Under the pieces are notes generated by a model, which was given only the letters and a program-made list of their open reading frames with translations, did not search any database and was not told the origin of the DNA. A stretch of DNA of 57,500 nucleotides from Stramonita haemastoma. Taxonomy: Eukaryota > Mollusca > Gastropoda > Neogastropoda > Muricidae. The stretch covers positions 14,656,377 through 14,713,876 of the forward strand of contig CM060334.1 of assembly GCA_030674155.1 (NCBI GenBank). The letters are read 5' to 3'. Below are positions 12,933-25,350 of this stretch, in pieces (positions within the stretch are counted from its first letter, which is position 1; the number at the start of each line of letters is the position of its first letter). The translations under genes were made by a program, and so were the position numbers.

Positions 12933-13150
12933 CACACACATCTATAACAGGATGCACACAGCGATAAAACCATCAGCACTAGCCACCTCAACGATACCTC
13001 TTGAGAAAAAGACTCACAAAGAGCTAAAAAGATATTATCAGATGCAAACAACATATCATTATCTGTTACTGAGATTCTTCAGGACTTTATATAAAACTAC
13101 AAGAAGGAAGATGGCAGGACGGTTTTAAGATGTTCAGAAACTAACAAGTG
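11350..13150. other. Gene-free A/T-rich stretch
   Basis: Contains A runs, short CA tracts and a perfect (AT)n at 12857-12918. No splice-consistent coding ORF was found on either strand. Confidence 0.55.
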
Positions 13151-13154
13151 AACC

Positions 13155-13352
13155 CTGATGTGCTGGATTCAAGTCCCAGCCTTGCCCTTTCTTTCCCATT
13201 TGATGAGAAATTCAACTGAATGTCAAAGTCTCTCAGATGAGACTATAAACCGAGGCTCTGTATGCAACTGCAAGCTGAACATCTTGAGCACACATTTAAA
13301 ACTTGTTCCACCTACTGGAAGAGTAGGCCATTTGTGCCAGGAGGTACAGATA
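13155..13352 (+). mobile_element. Diverged SINE-B copy
   Basis: Keeps a B-box-like GGATTCAAGTCCCA, then TCTCAGATGAGACTATAAACC, GAACATCTTGAGCACAC and AAGAGTAGGCCATTTGTGCC. It is the most diverged SINE-B copy in the window. Confidence 0.65.
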
Positions 13353-13374
13353 ATTTTTTTTAAGTGCACACAAG

Positions 13375-13500
13375 TGCCATGTCTAGACACTATTCCCAAA
13401 GTCATAATGTGGCTTGGGGGGGGGGGGGGGGGGGAATAAAAACGGTCACATACACAAAAATCTCACCATTGGTAAACCTAGGAGCTCTAGCTGAGGAAAG
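13375..13500 (+). repeat. Rep-F copy with poly(G) interruption
   Basis: Carries the recurring block: a diverged GAAGTCGGAATG-like start, then ACGGTCACATACACAAAAAT, CTCACCATTGGTAAACCTA and GGAGCTCTAGCTGAGGAA. An 18-base G run replaces the middle. Other copies are at 1059-1118, 14303-14408, 16905-17020, 37978-38078, 38690-38772, 45970-46024 (minus), 47638-47735 and 53351-53450. Confidence 0.75.
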
Positions 13501-13549
13501 GAAGGAGGGGAGGGGGCAGACAGACAGACAGGGGGGGGGGGGGGGAGAG

Positions 13550-13585
<36 letters not shown>

Positions 13586-14302
13586 GAGAGAGAGAGAGAG
13601 AGGAGAGAGAAGAGAGAGAGAGAAGAGAGATGATAAAAAGACAAGACAAATGATAGACAAATACAGAAAAAAAAGTGATAGAAAAGGGGGAAACTGGTAG
13701 TACAGAATTTCCAGGGGGAAACTGGTAGTACAGAATTTCCAGAGGACAACAATGCTATTTTCACTGACAAAGCCCCTAACATCCTCAGGGGTAGGCTGGA
13801 AGAAAAACTTTGCTCTATACTATAGAGTCAATGCAGGAACAGTTTTACACACTCCCATCCTTTACCAGTATTTCAGATCAACACTTTTAACAAACAAACC
13901 AGAGCTCCTAAGCATGGTGAAGCACACACACATACTTAATTAAGCATGCATGTTCAAATCCATTCCATCTTTCTAAATAAATAAATAAATAAATAAAGTA
14001 AAATATCTTGTGCCAAGAAAAAAACAGAGAATACCACAAAAACACCTGCACCTAGATGTCATGCTTTGACCTAACGAAGAGGACGGAATGTGGCCTTGTG
14101 AATGATTCCAAAAAATACAATGGAGATATGACATATTGATCAGCAAGTTTTATCAATGGCGGATCTTCTCCCTGACCTCCTTGAGGGGTCGTTGGAGCGT
14201 GGCATTGACCTTTCTCAGGCTATGGGTCTCTTGGGGAAAGCCGAACCTGACAGAGTTCATTCATCTTCTGGGAATGATAGCCCAGGAATCAATTCTAAAA
14301 TA

Positions 14303-14408
14303 CCCCCTGAAATTGGAATACGGTTACCTTAAGGATAGTGGGAAGACACAATCGCATACACAAAAATTTCACCTTATGGTGAACTTTGGAGGTCTAACCA
14401 AGGAATGA
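14303..14408 (+). repeat. Rep-F copy
   Basis: Starts GAAATTGGAATACGGTTACC and continues through TACACAAAAATTTCACC and GTGAACTTTGGAGGTCTAAC to AAGGAATGAG. Confidence 0.65.
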
Positions 14409-14542
14409 GAACTTAATTTTTTTTTTTTTTTTTTTTATAAAATGGTAGCATCTGGAAATAGCCTATTTTTTCACTTCTTCTGTATTCAATATCCCCTCTC
14501 TCTCTCTCTCTCACTCAGTAGAAGTGTGGGTTTTTCTCAGAA

Positions 14543-14604
<62 letters not shown>

Positions 14605-16904
14605 ATATATATATTATATATACATACATATATTTTTTTTGCTGCCTAATCATCTGTGCCGTATGGTCCTGCCCTGCTTTTCCCATGCCATCCATTCTTA
14701 TGATCTCTCTATTGATTGTACTCTGACCATACCTAGCCTTAACCTATGACTTTTTCAGGGTCAAGAATCGAGGAATCCATGGGTGCCTCTCTTATCAATG
14801 ATGTTTAAAACAGATTTACAAGTAAAGTATTTGGCCAGTGTCTCAATTTTTTTTTTTACATTAGATCAAATCATATCCTGCGATTACCCAGTAGCTAAAG
14901 AAAAAAAAAGTTTTGAACCCCCCACCCCCCCTTTGAAAAACAAAGGTCCCTGGCAACAATCAAAAGCACAAGAACCCACCCCTCCCTAAAAAAAAAAAGA
15001 AAAAAAATCCCAAACAAACAATAAGAAATAAAAACAACAAAGAATCAAAACCCCACACCTAATAACAGCTACTTTTGGACAAAAATGTGAAACTATGTGA
15101 GTATGTCACTATGTCATGTGACAAATTTTGACGAAAGTGCAGTCAGCTCAAAAACACTACTTCAAGACACAAAAATATCAGAGTGTTTTGGTCAAAATTT
15201 CATTAAGAATTGTCCCTTTTTTTTGTTTTAAAGATGATCTAAGAAGTGGCAGAAAATGCACATTTTGTCAAATTATCTCACACACACGCACGCATGCACG
15301 CACACACACACACACCTGCAAACCCACGTGCATGCACACACATACCTACACACACACCACACACACAGTGACAAAACTCCAGTTTTTCAGATGTACGCTA
15401 CAAAATTTTGTTGTCAACAGAAATGCATAAAAACCCAACAACATACACAGCAGGACCTATGGACGCATGTTCTGATTATCTAAAATTGTTTCAATTTGCT
15501 TCCAGATAACTTGTGCATCAACAACACACATGAACAAAAGAAAGCAAGCTCACAGAGTAATCTTGAACCAATCAGTAATAACGGAATTTGTCAGATTCAC
15601 ATGAAAACAGTAAAAGGATACATGTATACATTAGTTGCCAGCATTGGACTTTTTCATTCTTCACCAGTAAATGCGATATCGGGCCAGTTGATTGTAACAT
15701 TTAGACAATGATTCAGTCACAAGCGACAGAAACCATTACTACTTACATCAACATTAGTCAAGCATTATACCATAAGCAATTAACACAAGATCAAATGTAT
15801 CTATAGATCTAACATTTAAAAATAAGATCAAATGTACTATTCTATATATCAGCGATATCTATATATATGCACATTACATTTAAGCACTATAAACACAGAA
15901 GAACACACATGTTTTGTACCATCTTCATGACAGTAAAGGCAGATAAATTATGAACATTTCCATGTTTGGTCGATAAAAGCATTATCATATCAAAAGCACC
16001 TTGGACGAAGCAGCTCAAGGACATCCACAACAATTTGATAAAATCTGAAACAAATAACTTTTGTCCTGTAGTCCATTTTTTTCTGCCCAAGAAACACCAA
16101 GGAACAGAATAAAAGGAACTAGCTCCCCCCCCAAAAAAAAGAAGAAAAAAAAACAGCAAGACAAACAATTTTCAAAGTGCTACTAAGATTAAAACATGAA
16201 AAAAGCAAGAATATAGGCTGCAGGAATTTTTTCTCTCTCCTCAGCAGGTTTGTTTAGCAGAATTCATTTATATTGTATAGAGCCCAGCCCACTTCAAGGG
16301 CCACACTGGGACTGACATTGCATCAAGAAATAACATTGATGATAACAACTTTAGTCCACAATGTGATCTACAAAAATGAAAAGATGAAAACTAAAAAAAG
16401 AAAAGTGCCATGACATCAAAATGGTAATACTAGAGCTAACAGTAATACACTATGGGTATTTCTCAGGGATGAAATCATGTATATATCATATAAATATTGC
16501 CACATTTCTCATATGCAAAATACAAATAGACCAGAACTAAATACAATAGGCCTGAAAAATAACCACTTAAGATCAGAAAATCCTGGACCACAAAAAATAA
16601 CCTTACCAAAAAAAACCCCAAAACCCCAGGATTATGAAACCTTTTTTTTTTGACAGACAAAGCAAATAAAAATATTGCAAATAAAAAATTCTGAAAAAAA
16701 ACCCAATCCCTATTGTATTTTACTAAATGACCTCTCCTGCGCTTTAGCCTGTAACAACTACTACTACTATGATAGCAAAACAACAACCACTACCTCCCCC
16801 CCCCCCCCCCAACCCAAAATCTCAACTGCACAAAAATAACCCACACAGAACCCAAAATCTAACACCCACTACAGAAGTAACAAAACCACATGCACACAGG
16901 CACT

Positions 16905-17020
16905 GTGTCTAGGCATCACCCCTGAAGTCGAAATGCAGCAGCCTAATGGTGGCTTAAACTCTTGCATATATACAAAATTTCACCATCAGTAAACCTCGAA
17001 TATTTAGTGTTGAACAAAGG
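16905..17020 (+). repeat. Rep-F copy
   Basis: Keeps CTGAAGTCGAAATGCAGCAG, AATTTCACCATCAGTAAACC and a diverged end. It begins TGTGTCTAGGCATCACCCC, similar to the start of the 13375 copy (TGTCTAGACACTATTCCC), which suggests the unit extends further 5'. Confidence 0.6.
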
Positions 17021-18076
17021 TTGGGAAAAAAAAGTTAAAAGGAAATTTGAGATAAAACATTTGACAAGAAAAAAGAGAGTTGATGTCATCTGGATATGAG
17101 TGGTTCATGATTTTCTGTTCAAATCAAATTTATTTATTTATTACCACTTTATGTCACAGCACATTTCTCTGTGTGAAATTTGGGCTGCTCTGCCCCCAGT
17201 CATTAATCATGACTGAAGATATTTTGATATTGATTATAACTTTTGACACTAATTCAGCTGATAAAGCTTCCAACAAGTATTCAACATTCACTGAATTATA
17301 CTAACAAAGCTTGGAGCTGAATTGCCTTCTTACTGACCAATTAATTTCCAGTTTTTCTGAGATGGATTGCCCCGAGAAGAACATCCATGTGTACTTTACA
17401 CAGACTTGTAAAGAAACCTTCACAGCATTAAGTACACACAACCCAGTGTGCTCATCAAGTCTTAAGATACACACTTACTGCAACTCACTTAACATGGACA
17501 TCTATTACAGGATTTTATTATGATATAAATACATGATTACCTGAACTCCTGCAGACTTGCATAATAATATACTCGAGTGGTCTCAGGCACTTACTAGCAC
17601 TAGTAGCAGGTTTGCACACAAGTTGATCTGCGAAAATGATCTGTGATAACTGGAAATTACAATTCACCTAACTCTTTGAGTCTTTCAGTTTTACTCATTG
17701 AGATTTAAATCTGTGATACCAGGTATAACTTTTATAAGAAATTGATGACTATGTATTAATCATATACCACTCACCAATGATCAACCTTGGAGTTCACAAA
17801 GAAGAACAAGAATATTTTTTTTTTAATAAAAAGAAGGAGAAGAGGGAAGACTTATCTTTTATCAACAAAGCCTGACAGAACATATATGATAAGTGATATC
17901 CATAAATACAACATAAAAAGCAGAGAAAAAAAAGAGAACCGTTTCCCAGATCTTTAAAATAATAATGTTTTTCAATAGCACTGTGATACCTCAAATGATA
18001 CATGGCCAAAATATGTTTCTAGGACAGAATGAAGTTAGTCATTAATAAAAAGGTAGCCCACATGAAACAGTCCACA

Positions 18077-18924
18077 TGTGACACTCCACCACAAAATTGT
18101 CGATTTTTAGAGTTTGATTGATTTTAAAACTAAAGCCATTCTTCTATCTTGTAGTTGTACTTAAGTTAGTATTAACTCTCAGAGAAGGACCATTTGCTAA
18201 AATAAATCAGCTGAAACCAACGATTTTGGACGACTCGCCACTATAGCAGACTTGCTGTTTGCAGATTTTTCACGCAGCGGCCGCAAGACACTATGACTAG
18301 TGCAGCTAAACATAGCTTCATGAGCCTATACAAGGTCGAATGCAGAGCATTGTCAGGTGATTTCGTGTGTTTCAATACTCTTTGTTCGCAGTTGCAGAGA
18401 GTAGCCAACACGGAGCAGCGATATGGAGTAAAAAATTCAGAGCATTTTCTTCATGCTACTCAAAGCTCAAATATTAAAATCAGAGCTTCAATCTTTTGAT
18501 ATGTACTAACTCACTATGTTATTAATAAGTTCTTACAATGTGTTTTGTCTTTTTTATGATTAAAATTTTTTTTTTTACTGATCATTACAAATGGGCTGTC
18601 TGTGGGGAAAAGCAAGGGAGAGAATTGGCCATCCTGAGTGAGTTAAGGCATAATTGTGTTTCCTTTTGCTAAATGATTTTGAAAACATCCAAACCCTCAC
18701 TCAGACCACCTATGATAATAAAAAAAAAACTTGTCCATTTCTCATTTTGTCATTTCCTGCATTGTATCATTTCAGTTTAAAATTTAACTTTCATAAAAGT
18801 GTCTGATTTTTTATGTTTTCTGCTCTATATAGTATATATAGAGCCTTTTATTGCAGATTAAAAATATGTTAAGAACTAAAAATTGACTTTCTGTGTAATG
18901 CGACTCATGTGGTGGAGCGTAACA
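18077..18924. mobile_element. Terminal-inverted-repeat DNA element, copy 1 (848 bp)
   Basis: Begins TGTGACACTCCACCAC and ends GTGGTGGAGCGTAACA, imperfect inverted ends shared with the 424-bp copy at 35195-35618. The right-hand 300 bp are clearly homologous between copies, sharing TTTCTCATTTTGTCA, TTGTATCATTTCAGTTT or TGTATCATTTCAATTTG, CCTTTTTATTGCA-like and AACTAAAAATTGAC blocks. Copy 1 has about 420 bp of extra internal sequence with no recognisable transposase, so it looks like a MITE-type family with a longer relative. Confidence 0.8.
18847..18852 (-). promoter_or_regulatory. Candidate polyadenylation signal for the zinc-finger gene
   Basis: AATAAA on the minus strand, about 190 bp after the zinc-finger stop codon. 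It lies inside the inverted-repeat element, so the transposon may provide the 3' end of the transcript. Position only; no transcript evidence. Confidence 0.35.
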
Positions 18925-19043
18925 AAACATATATATTTATATGGATGATTTCATAGTTTCAAGTATTCAACACATTACAAACTAAGCATTTTTGTGGAAT
19001 ATGTCTCACACGCACGCACACACACACACACACTGACAACAGA

Positions 19044-19352
19044 TCATTCCTTGAACACAACAGAACTGTAGAACTTGGCCAGCTGTTCCACTTCTGGCAT
19101 GACGTCCATGCCAAGAGGCAACATGGGAGAAGAAGGCATATTCATTCTGGGGACTGGAGGGACTGTGGGTGGCGCAGGGACCACCTTGGGTAGAACAGGG
19201 ACCCTAGAGGAGCCGGGTTCGGGGCTGGCTTCTGCGTCTATCACAATGGTGGTGTCGCACTTGTGGGAGGCCAAGGCAGTGCTGGAGGGGTACATGTTGA
19301 GGCAGACCTCACACAGAAACTGCATGGGACTGGACCGGGAGCCAGCGTCCTC

Positions 19353-19389
<37 letters not shown>

Positions 19390-20510
19390 ACTGCTGCGTC
19401 CTCATTCACAGGTTCCGCTAGGTCCACGTAGGTGTTGGGCAGGGGTTTGAGAGAATCCCCTTTGGATCTGCCCCCCACCACTGAGGGGGGGAACACCATC
19501 ACTGCCGAGGACCCCCGTGCCGAGTATTTGATCTTGGGTCTCCCGCCGCACACGTGGGCGTTGAGCTGTTCTTCCGAGCTGGCGTTGAAACAGCACACCT
19601 GGCACATGTAGTTGCCTAACGTTTTGGGGTGGGCTTTCTGCTTGTGGGCCATGATGGATCTGCACACCACACCACAGATGTCACACTGGTTTTTCACTTT
19701 GCACTTGTGCACACCCAGCTCTTCGGCGGTGCGAAAGTCCTTGGCACAGGTGATGCACATATGCTGCGAGGCCTTGTGCGCCAAACGCTTGTGGTTGACC
19801 AGGTCCCGCGCCTTGGCGTACGTCTTGCTGCACATGTCGCACCGCAGTTCAGCGTTGCCCCCCGTGGTCATGATCCTGGACACCTCCGAGGAGATGACCA
19901 CATCGGGGTCGGAGATCAGCTCATGCAGACGCGCTGACTTGCTCTTGCGTCCTTTCGTCGTGTTGACAATTTTGGAACCGGGTTTAGGGTGAACCACCAC
20001 CACATTCAAAGAGGCAGGCTTAGCAGGCTGTGCGGGGACGCTTGGGTAGCCATCCAGGTATTTGGATTTACGCTGTCTTGAAACATTGTTGATTGCACCA
20101 CCTTCCACTGCTGTCTTTGGCACTTCCACTGCTGTCTTTGGCACCAAAGAGCCGTTTGTCTGACTCTGAGCCTTGAACAGGTCTTGACAGGCGGCGGGTC
20201 CATACACCACTTTGTATTCCGACCCTGGTTTTTTGTTTCTCTTGTCTAAATCTTCCATCCACTTCTTCTGGGCAGGATCTTTCTCGCACGGAACCAGTTT
20301 CACATGACACTCGTAAGGAGTGCGGGTGTGACGCCTGCGTTTGGCTTTCCCTGCGCTCTTCACCTTTCCAGCCTGAGAGGGTTCTTTTTTCTGCTCCTTG
20401 GCTTCTTCCCCGGGGGCGTTCTTCTTGGCGGGGCCTGTTTTGTCTTCCTTCACAGTTTGCTTGATGGCTTTGGAGGCGGCATGGGACTGCACACAAGATT
20501 TCAAAGTGGG
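19044..20510 (-). CDS. Zinc-finger gene, coding exon 2
   Basis: 488 codons plus TGA. It contains all five fingers, a Lys-rich region (AKKNAPGEEAKEQKKE, KAKRRRHTR), a perfect 7-residue duplication VPKTAVE-VPKTAVE, and poly-Ala encoded by a GCA run. GC content is clearly above that of the flanks, as expected for coding sequence in an A/T-rich setting. Confidence 0.9.
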
Positions 20511-23069
20511 CTAAAGTCAACAGTAAAAGTGCCACAACAAAGCTGGAGAAACTGTAGATGCGCACATTCTGCTTCAACACTGTGCCAGTCTACAGCAAAA
20601 TCATTGTTCTCCTTAAAAGTATCAAATGTTCAGGAGCATACTGGCTTTATCATTAAAATCAGTGTGTAAAAAGTATGTTTCTATATTAAAATTCCGATAA
20701 CATTAAACTTATCATTAATTCTCTCATTTTAGGCAAATAGTGTATCATATCTGTTTCATTAACAAAATATCCTTCATTCCTAGAAAGCCTGTTTGATATA
20801 GATTTATTCCCATTGCTTCAAAATTCAACATGCAGCTGGTCAGCATAAACAGCACACAACTGACATCTTGATTACTTGTGTATCTCATGCCCTTGACTTT
20901 TGCAAGATTGTTTATCGGTGGCCTGATCAATGATTGTGAATAGGCCACCTGGGCCCTCCAAATTCAAAATACTTTATTATCTCTAAAACAGAGAAATTCC
21001 GGTGGGTTACAAGTCATACATAAGAAACAGTAAACATGTAAAAATAATATAAAAGATATAGAGCACAACACAGGTTCTGAACATCAGCACGCACTCATCA
21101 CGCTCATAGTATTAAGTAGAGCGCCCACAAATCAGCAATACCTCAGCCAGCTATAAACCCACCCAAGTAAAATCATAATCATGTGCACACCAGTATGCCC
21201 ATGCATCCACACATGGCTTGCACGTGTACACACACACACACACACACAAACAACATTGAAAACATTTGCACACACGCACGTATTTTAAGACATAAACTGA
21301 TAAAGATAAACCAAATTGTTATAAAATATAGTATGATAAGAGAAAAATCAAATTACTCTATTCTATCATTAGTATTAACTTAATTAAGATATTTATTATA
21401 TATAAAGAACCATGGGGAAGTTACAGGCATAAGTGCCTGCATTTATTTATTTTATTTATTTATTCTTTTTATTTATTCTTTTTATATCAAGGATAACAGA
21501 ATAAGCAATCATGTGCTTTTTTTTCATCCGGTCCCCATGTGTATGCAGTTTTGTAAATATTGTCATCTGTTCCCACCGGCACACGATGGCCCACTCTTAC
21601 GAAAAGCGGAACAGGATTTAACGTGTGCGCAAGATGTTCTGCATGCGTTCGCATACGGGGCCTCGGTTTAAAGTCTCATCCGAAGGACTTTTGGGGAGAG
21701 TGGAGTCAGCACTGATGTTAACTCCATGAGAAAAATTTCCTTATCCGGACTCGAACCCGGGTCGTCATGCATGGCACCATGAGGGATGAGAGGAAGTTAT
21801 CAAAGCATACATAATATGTCTGTGTCAACCACTGATACCTTAGCTTCTATGGGATCATTTACTGATAGGCTGGTCACGTCAACATTTATGAGGCATGTAC
21901 TTTGAGTCTGAGGGCTCTAGAAGTATCCTTAAGAGTAATAAGACTTAAACTTGCATCAGTGTGGTACTATGAGGCTCATGGGAGTACTCTGTTTTGTACT
22001 TCATTCTGGCTATGGTCCTTTCCTTTTCCGTGACAAAGCCATTTAACTTTTCAGCTGCTAGTTTTTAAATGTTCAATGCAGACTAAAAGTTGCCCAAAGA
22101 AATTGATTTGTTGATCATGGAATACATTGATAGGCGGAAAAAGGATCAGGAATACTTCAGCTCCATTTCATTATTTTTTCCTACATCTTTTCCTGAATGA
22201 CGTTGATATTATTGATAATTCATGGATCTTGCACCTGCAGGATTCATGTTTATTATCATGTCATGCTGACTGGAAGATTTCAAATCTCCAGTCTGAGAGT
22301 GACCCCACTCCCTGCCCCTCTTCAAACTCTACCCCAGGCAAATTCACATTCAAGCACACCCCCTCCCCTATAGGCCTAGGCCTAGGCTAGTCTATAGAAT
22401 AGATCTTCACAATGTTGAAGGCGATAGGCTAGGCTAGCCTAGGCCTTGAGAATGGAAAGAAGAAAGACTTCATGGTCCGGTAGTTTACGTTCGTATCACC
22501 CGTACCAGCGGCCGCAATTGACCTATTCTTCTAGTTCTACGATGGTTAAGTTTGTATATCAGCACAAAACCAAAAATGTTATGCATGCAATTACAAATGG
22601 GAACATGATTTTTTGTCTCAACATAACGACTTGTGGGGGAATGGAACTGAACCAATTTTAATTATGGGGGAAAACCACAGGCAAAAAAACAACAATGGGA
22701 TGACTCGTGGCGACTCAACTCGCGCCTGAAGTTACAAATGACGTGTCCGCCCCTCTGATATGCTTACACATAATAAATTGGCATCCTATCTGATAGCTGT
22801 ATATATAAAATCAATAGTTTAAGTTTAAAACATAAATTAGGTTGACTCATTATTTCAAAAACTGCCGACAAATTCAACTGCAGTTGAAACCAAAAGCCAT
22901 GACTGCTTTGAAAACCGACTTACCTCCCTGCAAGCTTCTCACCCTTTTCAATACTTACCGAAGCTCGACTTGTGCGCCTTGGTAGATAATCTGACGGATC
23001 AAATATTGTGTTTGTGTCAATCAAAGACGCTTCAACATCTTCAGAAGGAATTCCTGCATTGTTTGCCAT
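19044..23069 (-). CDS. Five-finger C2H2/C2HC zinc-finger protein, two coding exons
   Basis: Predicted 525-residue nuclear DNA- or RNA-binding protein; exons 23069-22959 and 20510-19044. ATG 23069 sits in a strong context (GACCATGG). Exon 1 ends TCG|GTAAGTATTG at phase 0; exon 2 starts TTTAG|CCC at phase 0, and an in-frame TAG overlaps the acceptor itself, so the exon cannot start earlier. The second half holds five fingers: C-x2-C-x12-H-x4-H (about 261-282), C2HC (289-307), C-x2-C-x9-H-x4-H (313-331), C2HC (340-358) and C2HC (437-455). A Lys/Arg-rich N-terminal part, a 12-Ala run before finger 5 and a Pro-rich tail surround them. Three of five fingers end in Cys, and the spacers are not the TGEKP type, so it is not a classical tandem-array factor. 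No orthologue is recognised. A small additional exon in the 2.4-kb intron cannot be excluded. Confidence 0.85.
20511..22958 (-). other. Intron of the zinc-finger gene
   Basis: 2448 bp, GT-AG, with a long SINE-B copy (21466-21775), a short (CA)n at 21229-21247 and GCCTAGG-rich DNA near 22370-22440. No further exon was recognised with confidence. Confidence 0.7.
21466..21775 (-). mobile_element. SINE-B, long copy in the zinc-finger intron
   Basis: Minus orientation, running from a diverged B box (CCCGGGTTCGAGTCC) through TTAACATCAGTGCTGACTCC, GAGACTTTAAACCGAGGCCC, AAATCCTGTTCCGCTTTTCG, GTGCCGGTGGGAACAGATGA and CTGCATACACATGGGGACCG to an A/T-rich tail. The tRNA-like A-box end is missing. Confidence 0.88.
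22959..23069 (-). CDS. Zinc-finger gene, coding exon 1
   Basis: 37 codons starting MANNAGIPSEDVEASLIDTN and ending at TCG|GTAAGTATTG, an ideal donor. It is too short to appear among longer ORFs, but is supported by its start context, donor strength and phase match to exon 2. Confidence 0.7.
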
Positions 23070-24178
23070 GGTCTGTTGTCAACGAAACCGTTGAATCGAT
23101 GCCTCCTCAAGCTTCCTACCCGGATGTATTTCTAAGGGACTGAATTAGTGCGTAAATCTAAATTAAGTCCCTTTGGTCCCTTCGGCCCTGACGCTGCTGA
23201 AGGTTACACGCAAGCCCTAACGGTTAAATCTTGGCAGTTTTCCTTCTATTTTCATAGATCACACTTGCATTCGTACTGCATGTGCTAAGGCACCCACAGA
23301 ATTAAAAACCATTTTTTCATAAAGTCCAGCACCTGACTCGAAACTCAGGACAATACAAAACAATTTTGGTAGGTTTGAACTTGTTTTTTCTATTTTTCAG
23401 CAAACACTGTACCCCCTCAGCCCTTTGTCGTCTTCTGGTTGCCCACCACAATATGCGTGCGCGGGGTCCACGCTGTATCCTCGTTTGGTGATTATTTCCC
23501 ACTATCTCAACCCTATCTAGTGTTGATCTATGGACTCAACCCCAAAACAAGTACACAAAGCATTTTTTCATACTTTAAAAAAATCTGTGAAAACCAGCAA
23601 ACCTGTTTTTGACCCTTATGTGTAGCACAAAATATGCTCTTTGTCAAAAAAAACACAACTTTTCAAATTAATGGTGAGTTAAAAGTATTTCAACTGTAGA
23701 GCACTTTAAAAAAAAAAAAAAAAACCCGTTGTTGTTGTCTTCAATTTAACCTCTGTTCACTCTCAGTGATATTAGACGAGAGAAAAAAAAACAAACCCGT
23801 ATCTATAAGCATCTTGTCATTCATTTCGTGTAGTGTGTAATATTTCTCAGTATTTTTCAAGAAGTAGGGCACTGCATGCAGTAAGTGTAGTAGGCCTACT
23901 TTAATTTGATAAGAGCAAAAAATGAAGAACGCAACACCCCAGTGTTGGGCAGAACAATTTTCGGCTTATTAAAGCCTTTTGCAGACTAAAAGACAGGCCT
24001 AACTAGGCCTAACAGCAAAAACTAAACTGAAATCTTTATACTCATTAATGTGAGTAATTTTAAGAATTCTGTTAAAACATTGAAAATTATATTACTCATG
24101 TAAAAAACATATACCTTTCTACTTGCAACAAGGGCTGTAATGGTGGAACACACTCGCATCTGCTCTACTCTCTCTCCC

Positions 24179-24217
<39 letters not shown>

Positions 24218-24920
24218 TCTTCCCCCCCCCCCCCAATAATGTCTGCTGTTTTCTGGCTGGTGTAGAATGGTTTTCATTTTTACCATTTGCCGACTGAGTC
24301 TGTCTTCTCTTGAACAAATAATTTCATACATGGCCAAACCGATAGAGACACGACTTCCACAAGCTTCACTTCCTCTTCAGGCAGTGATGACAGTAGACAG
24401 TCGATTAAAACAACAACAACAACAACAACAACAACCTCAAAACCATTATCGTTGTAATATGACTTGTGAACATTACCGTGATCGGACATCCATTCGCGAA
24501 GATCCTGTGAATGTAACTTGCTCTGTTTGATATGTAATTATCGGAGCTTTTGATCCCCCTTCCCCCATGTGAATGGACCCTAAGCCTAACACATTAAATT
24601 ATTTGTCATTGTCATTGTCTCCCCCCCCCCCCACACACACACACACACATACCCCATGTAGGGTTATACATGTATGCCTTATCTGTTCCCAATCGATTTC
24701 ATGTCATAATAAACTCAATTATTCAAAAATTAAATTGTCCCACAAAGACACAACAGATTATCTGGAAACGCATTATGATCATTCACCACTTGCATCGGCC
24801 AAAGTGGGGCAAGTAAGAAATACGATAACCATGCCTGTGACGGGGAGTGTGTGGTGCGTGCAAGAGTGCATACGTGCCTGTGCTTTAATTAAACCACAAT
24901 TTCTTTTACCCCTTAAATTT
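23070..24920. other. Upstream region of the zinc-finger gene and gene-free DNA
   Basis: Probable promoter within the first 150 bp (23070-23220), which is more GC-rich than its surroundings; no TATA box is evident. Beyond it are poly(A), (CT)n at 24186-24213, poly(C) and (CAA)n at 24409-24435. No coding ORF is supported. Confidence 0.45.
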
Positions 24921-25232
24921 CAAGGATAATGGAATAAGCGCACGTGTCCTTATTACATCCAGTTCCCATGTGCATGCAGTTTTGTAAATTTTGGTCATCC
25001 ATTCCCACCAGCACAAAAAATGGGCTGCTCTTTCGAAAGGCAGAGCAGATTCCAACGTAGGCTATAGCCTACATGTCTCATCTGAAGGACTTTGGGAGAG
25101 TGGGGTCGGCACTGATGGTATAACTCCGGCGGAAAAGTCCCATTAAACGGGCGCTAGGTGGTGGCTCGAACCCGGGCTGTCAAATGGGAAGCGCAACGCA
25201 ACGCTCTTACCACTGGGCAATCCCGTCCCCGT
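24921..25232 (-). mobile_element. SINE-B, near full-length
   Basis: Minus orientation. The head at the right reads GGGGACGGGATTGCCCAGTG (A-box-like) with B box AGCCCGGGTTCGAGCC; the tail at the left matches TTATTCCATTATCC. The central GAACATCTTGCGCACACGTT block is lost. It abuts a (GT)n tract. Confidence 0.85.
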
Positions 25233-25246
25233 GGCTCGTGTGGTTC

Positions 25247-25309
25247 GTGTGTGTGTGTGTGTGTGTGTGTGCGTCGTGTGTGTGTCGTGCGCGCGCGCGC
25301 GCACGTGTG

Positions 25310-25350
<41 letters not shown>

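Larger units (their letters stand above)
13151..18076. other. Gene-free repeat-rich stretch downstream of the zinc-finger gene
   Basis: Contains poly(G), (GA)n at 13552-13628, (TA)n at 14547-14620, three Rep-F copies, and unique A/T-rich DNA at 15400-18000 without any coding ORF. Part of it may be zinc-finger gene 3' UTR. Confidence 0.5.

Noticed and set aside
12739..13128. ORF with a long Tyr-Ile run
   Set aside because: Produced by the (AT)n microsatellite.
18293..18499. 68-residue ORF inside the longer inverted-repeat element as a transposase
   Set aside because: No DDE or DNA-binding motif is recognisable and the second copy lacks the segment.
20068..20580. 170-residue minus-strand ORF with a hydrophobic start overlapping the zinc-finger exon
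   Set aside because: Shadow frame of the zinc-finger exon; the in-frame fingers lie in the other frame.
22126..22390. 87-residue plus-strand ORF in the zinc-finger intron
   Set aside because: No family motif or splice context; probably chance.
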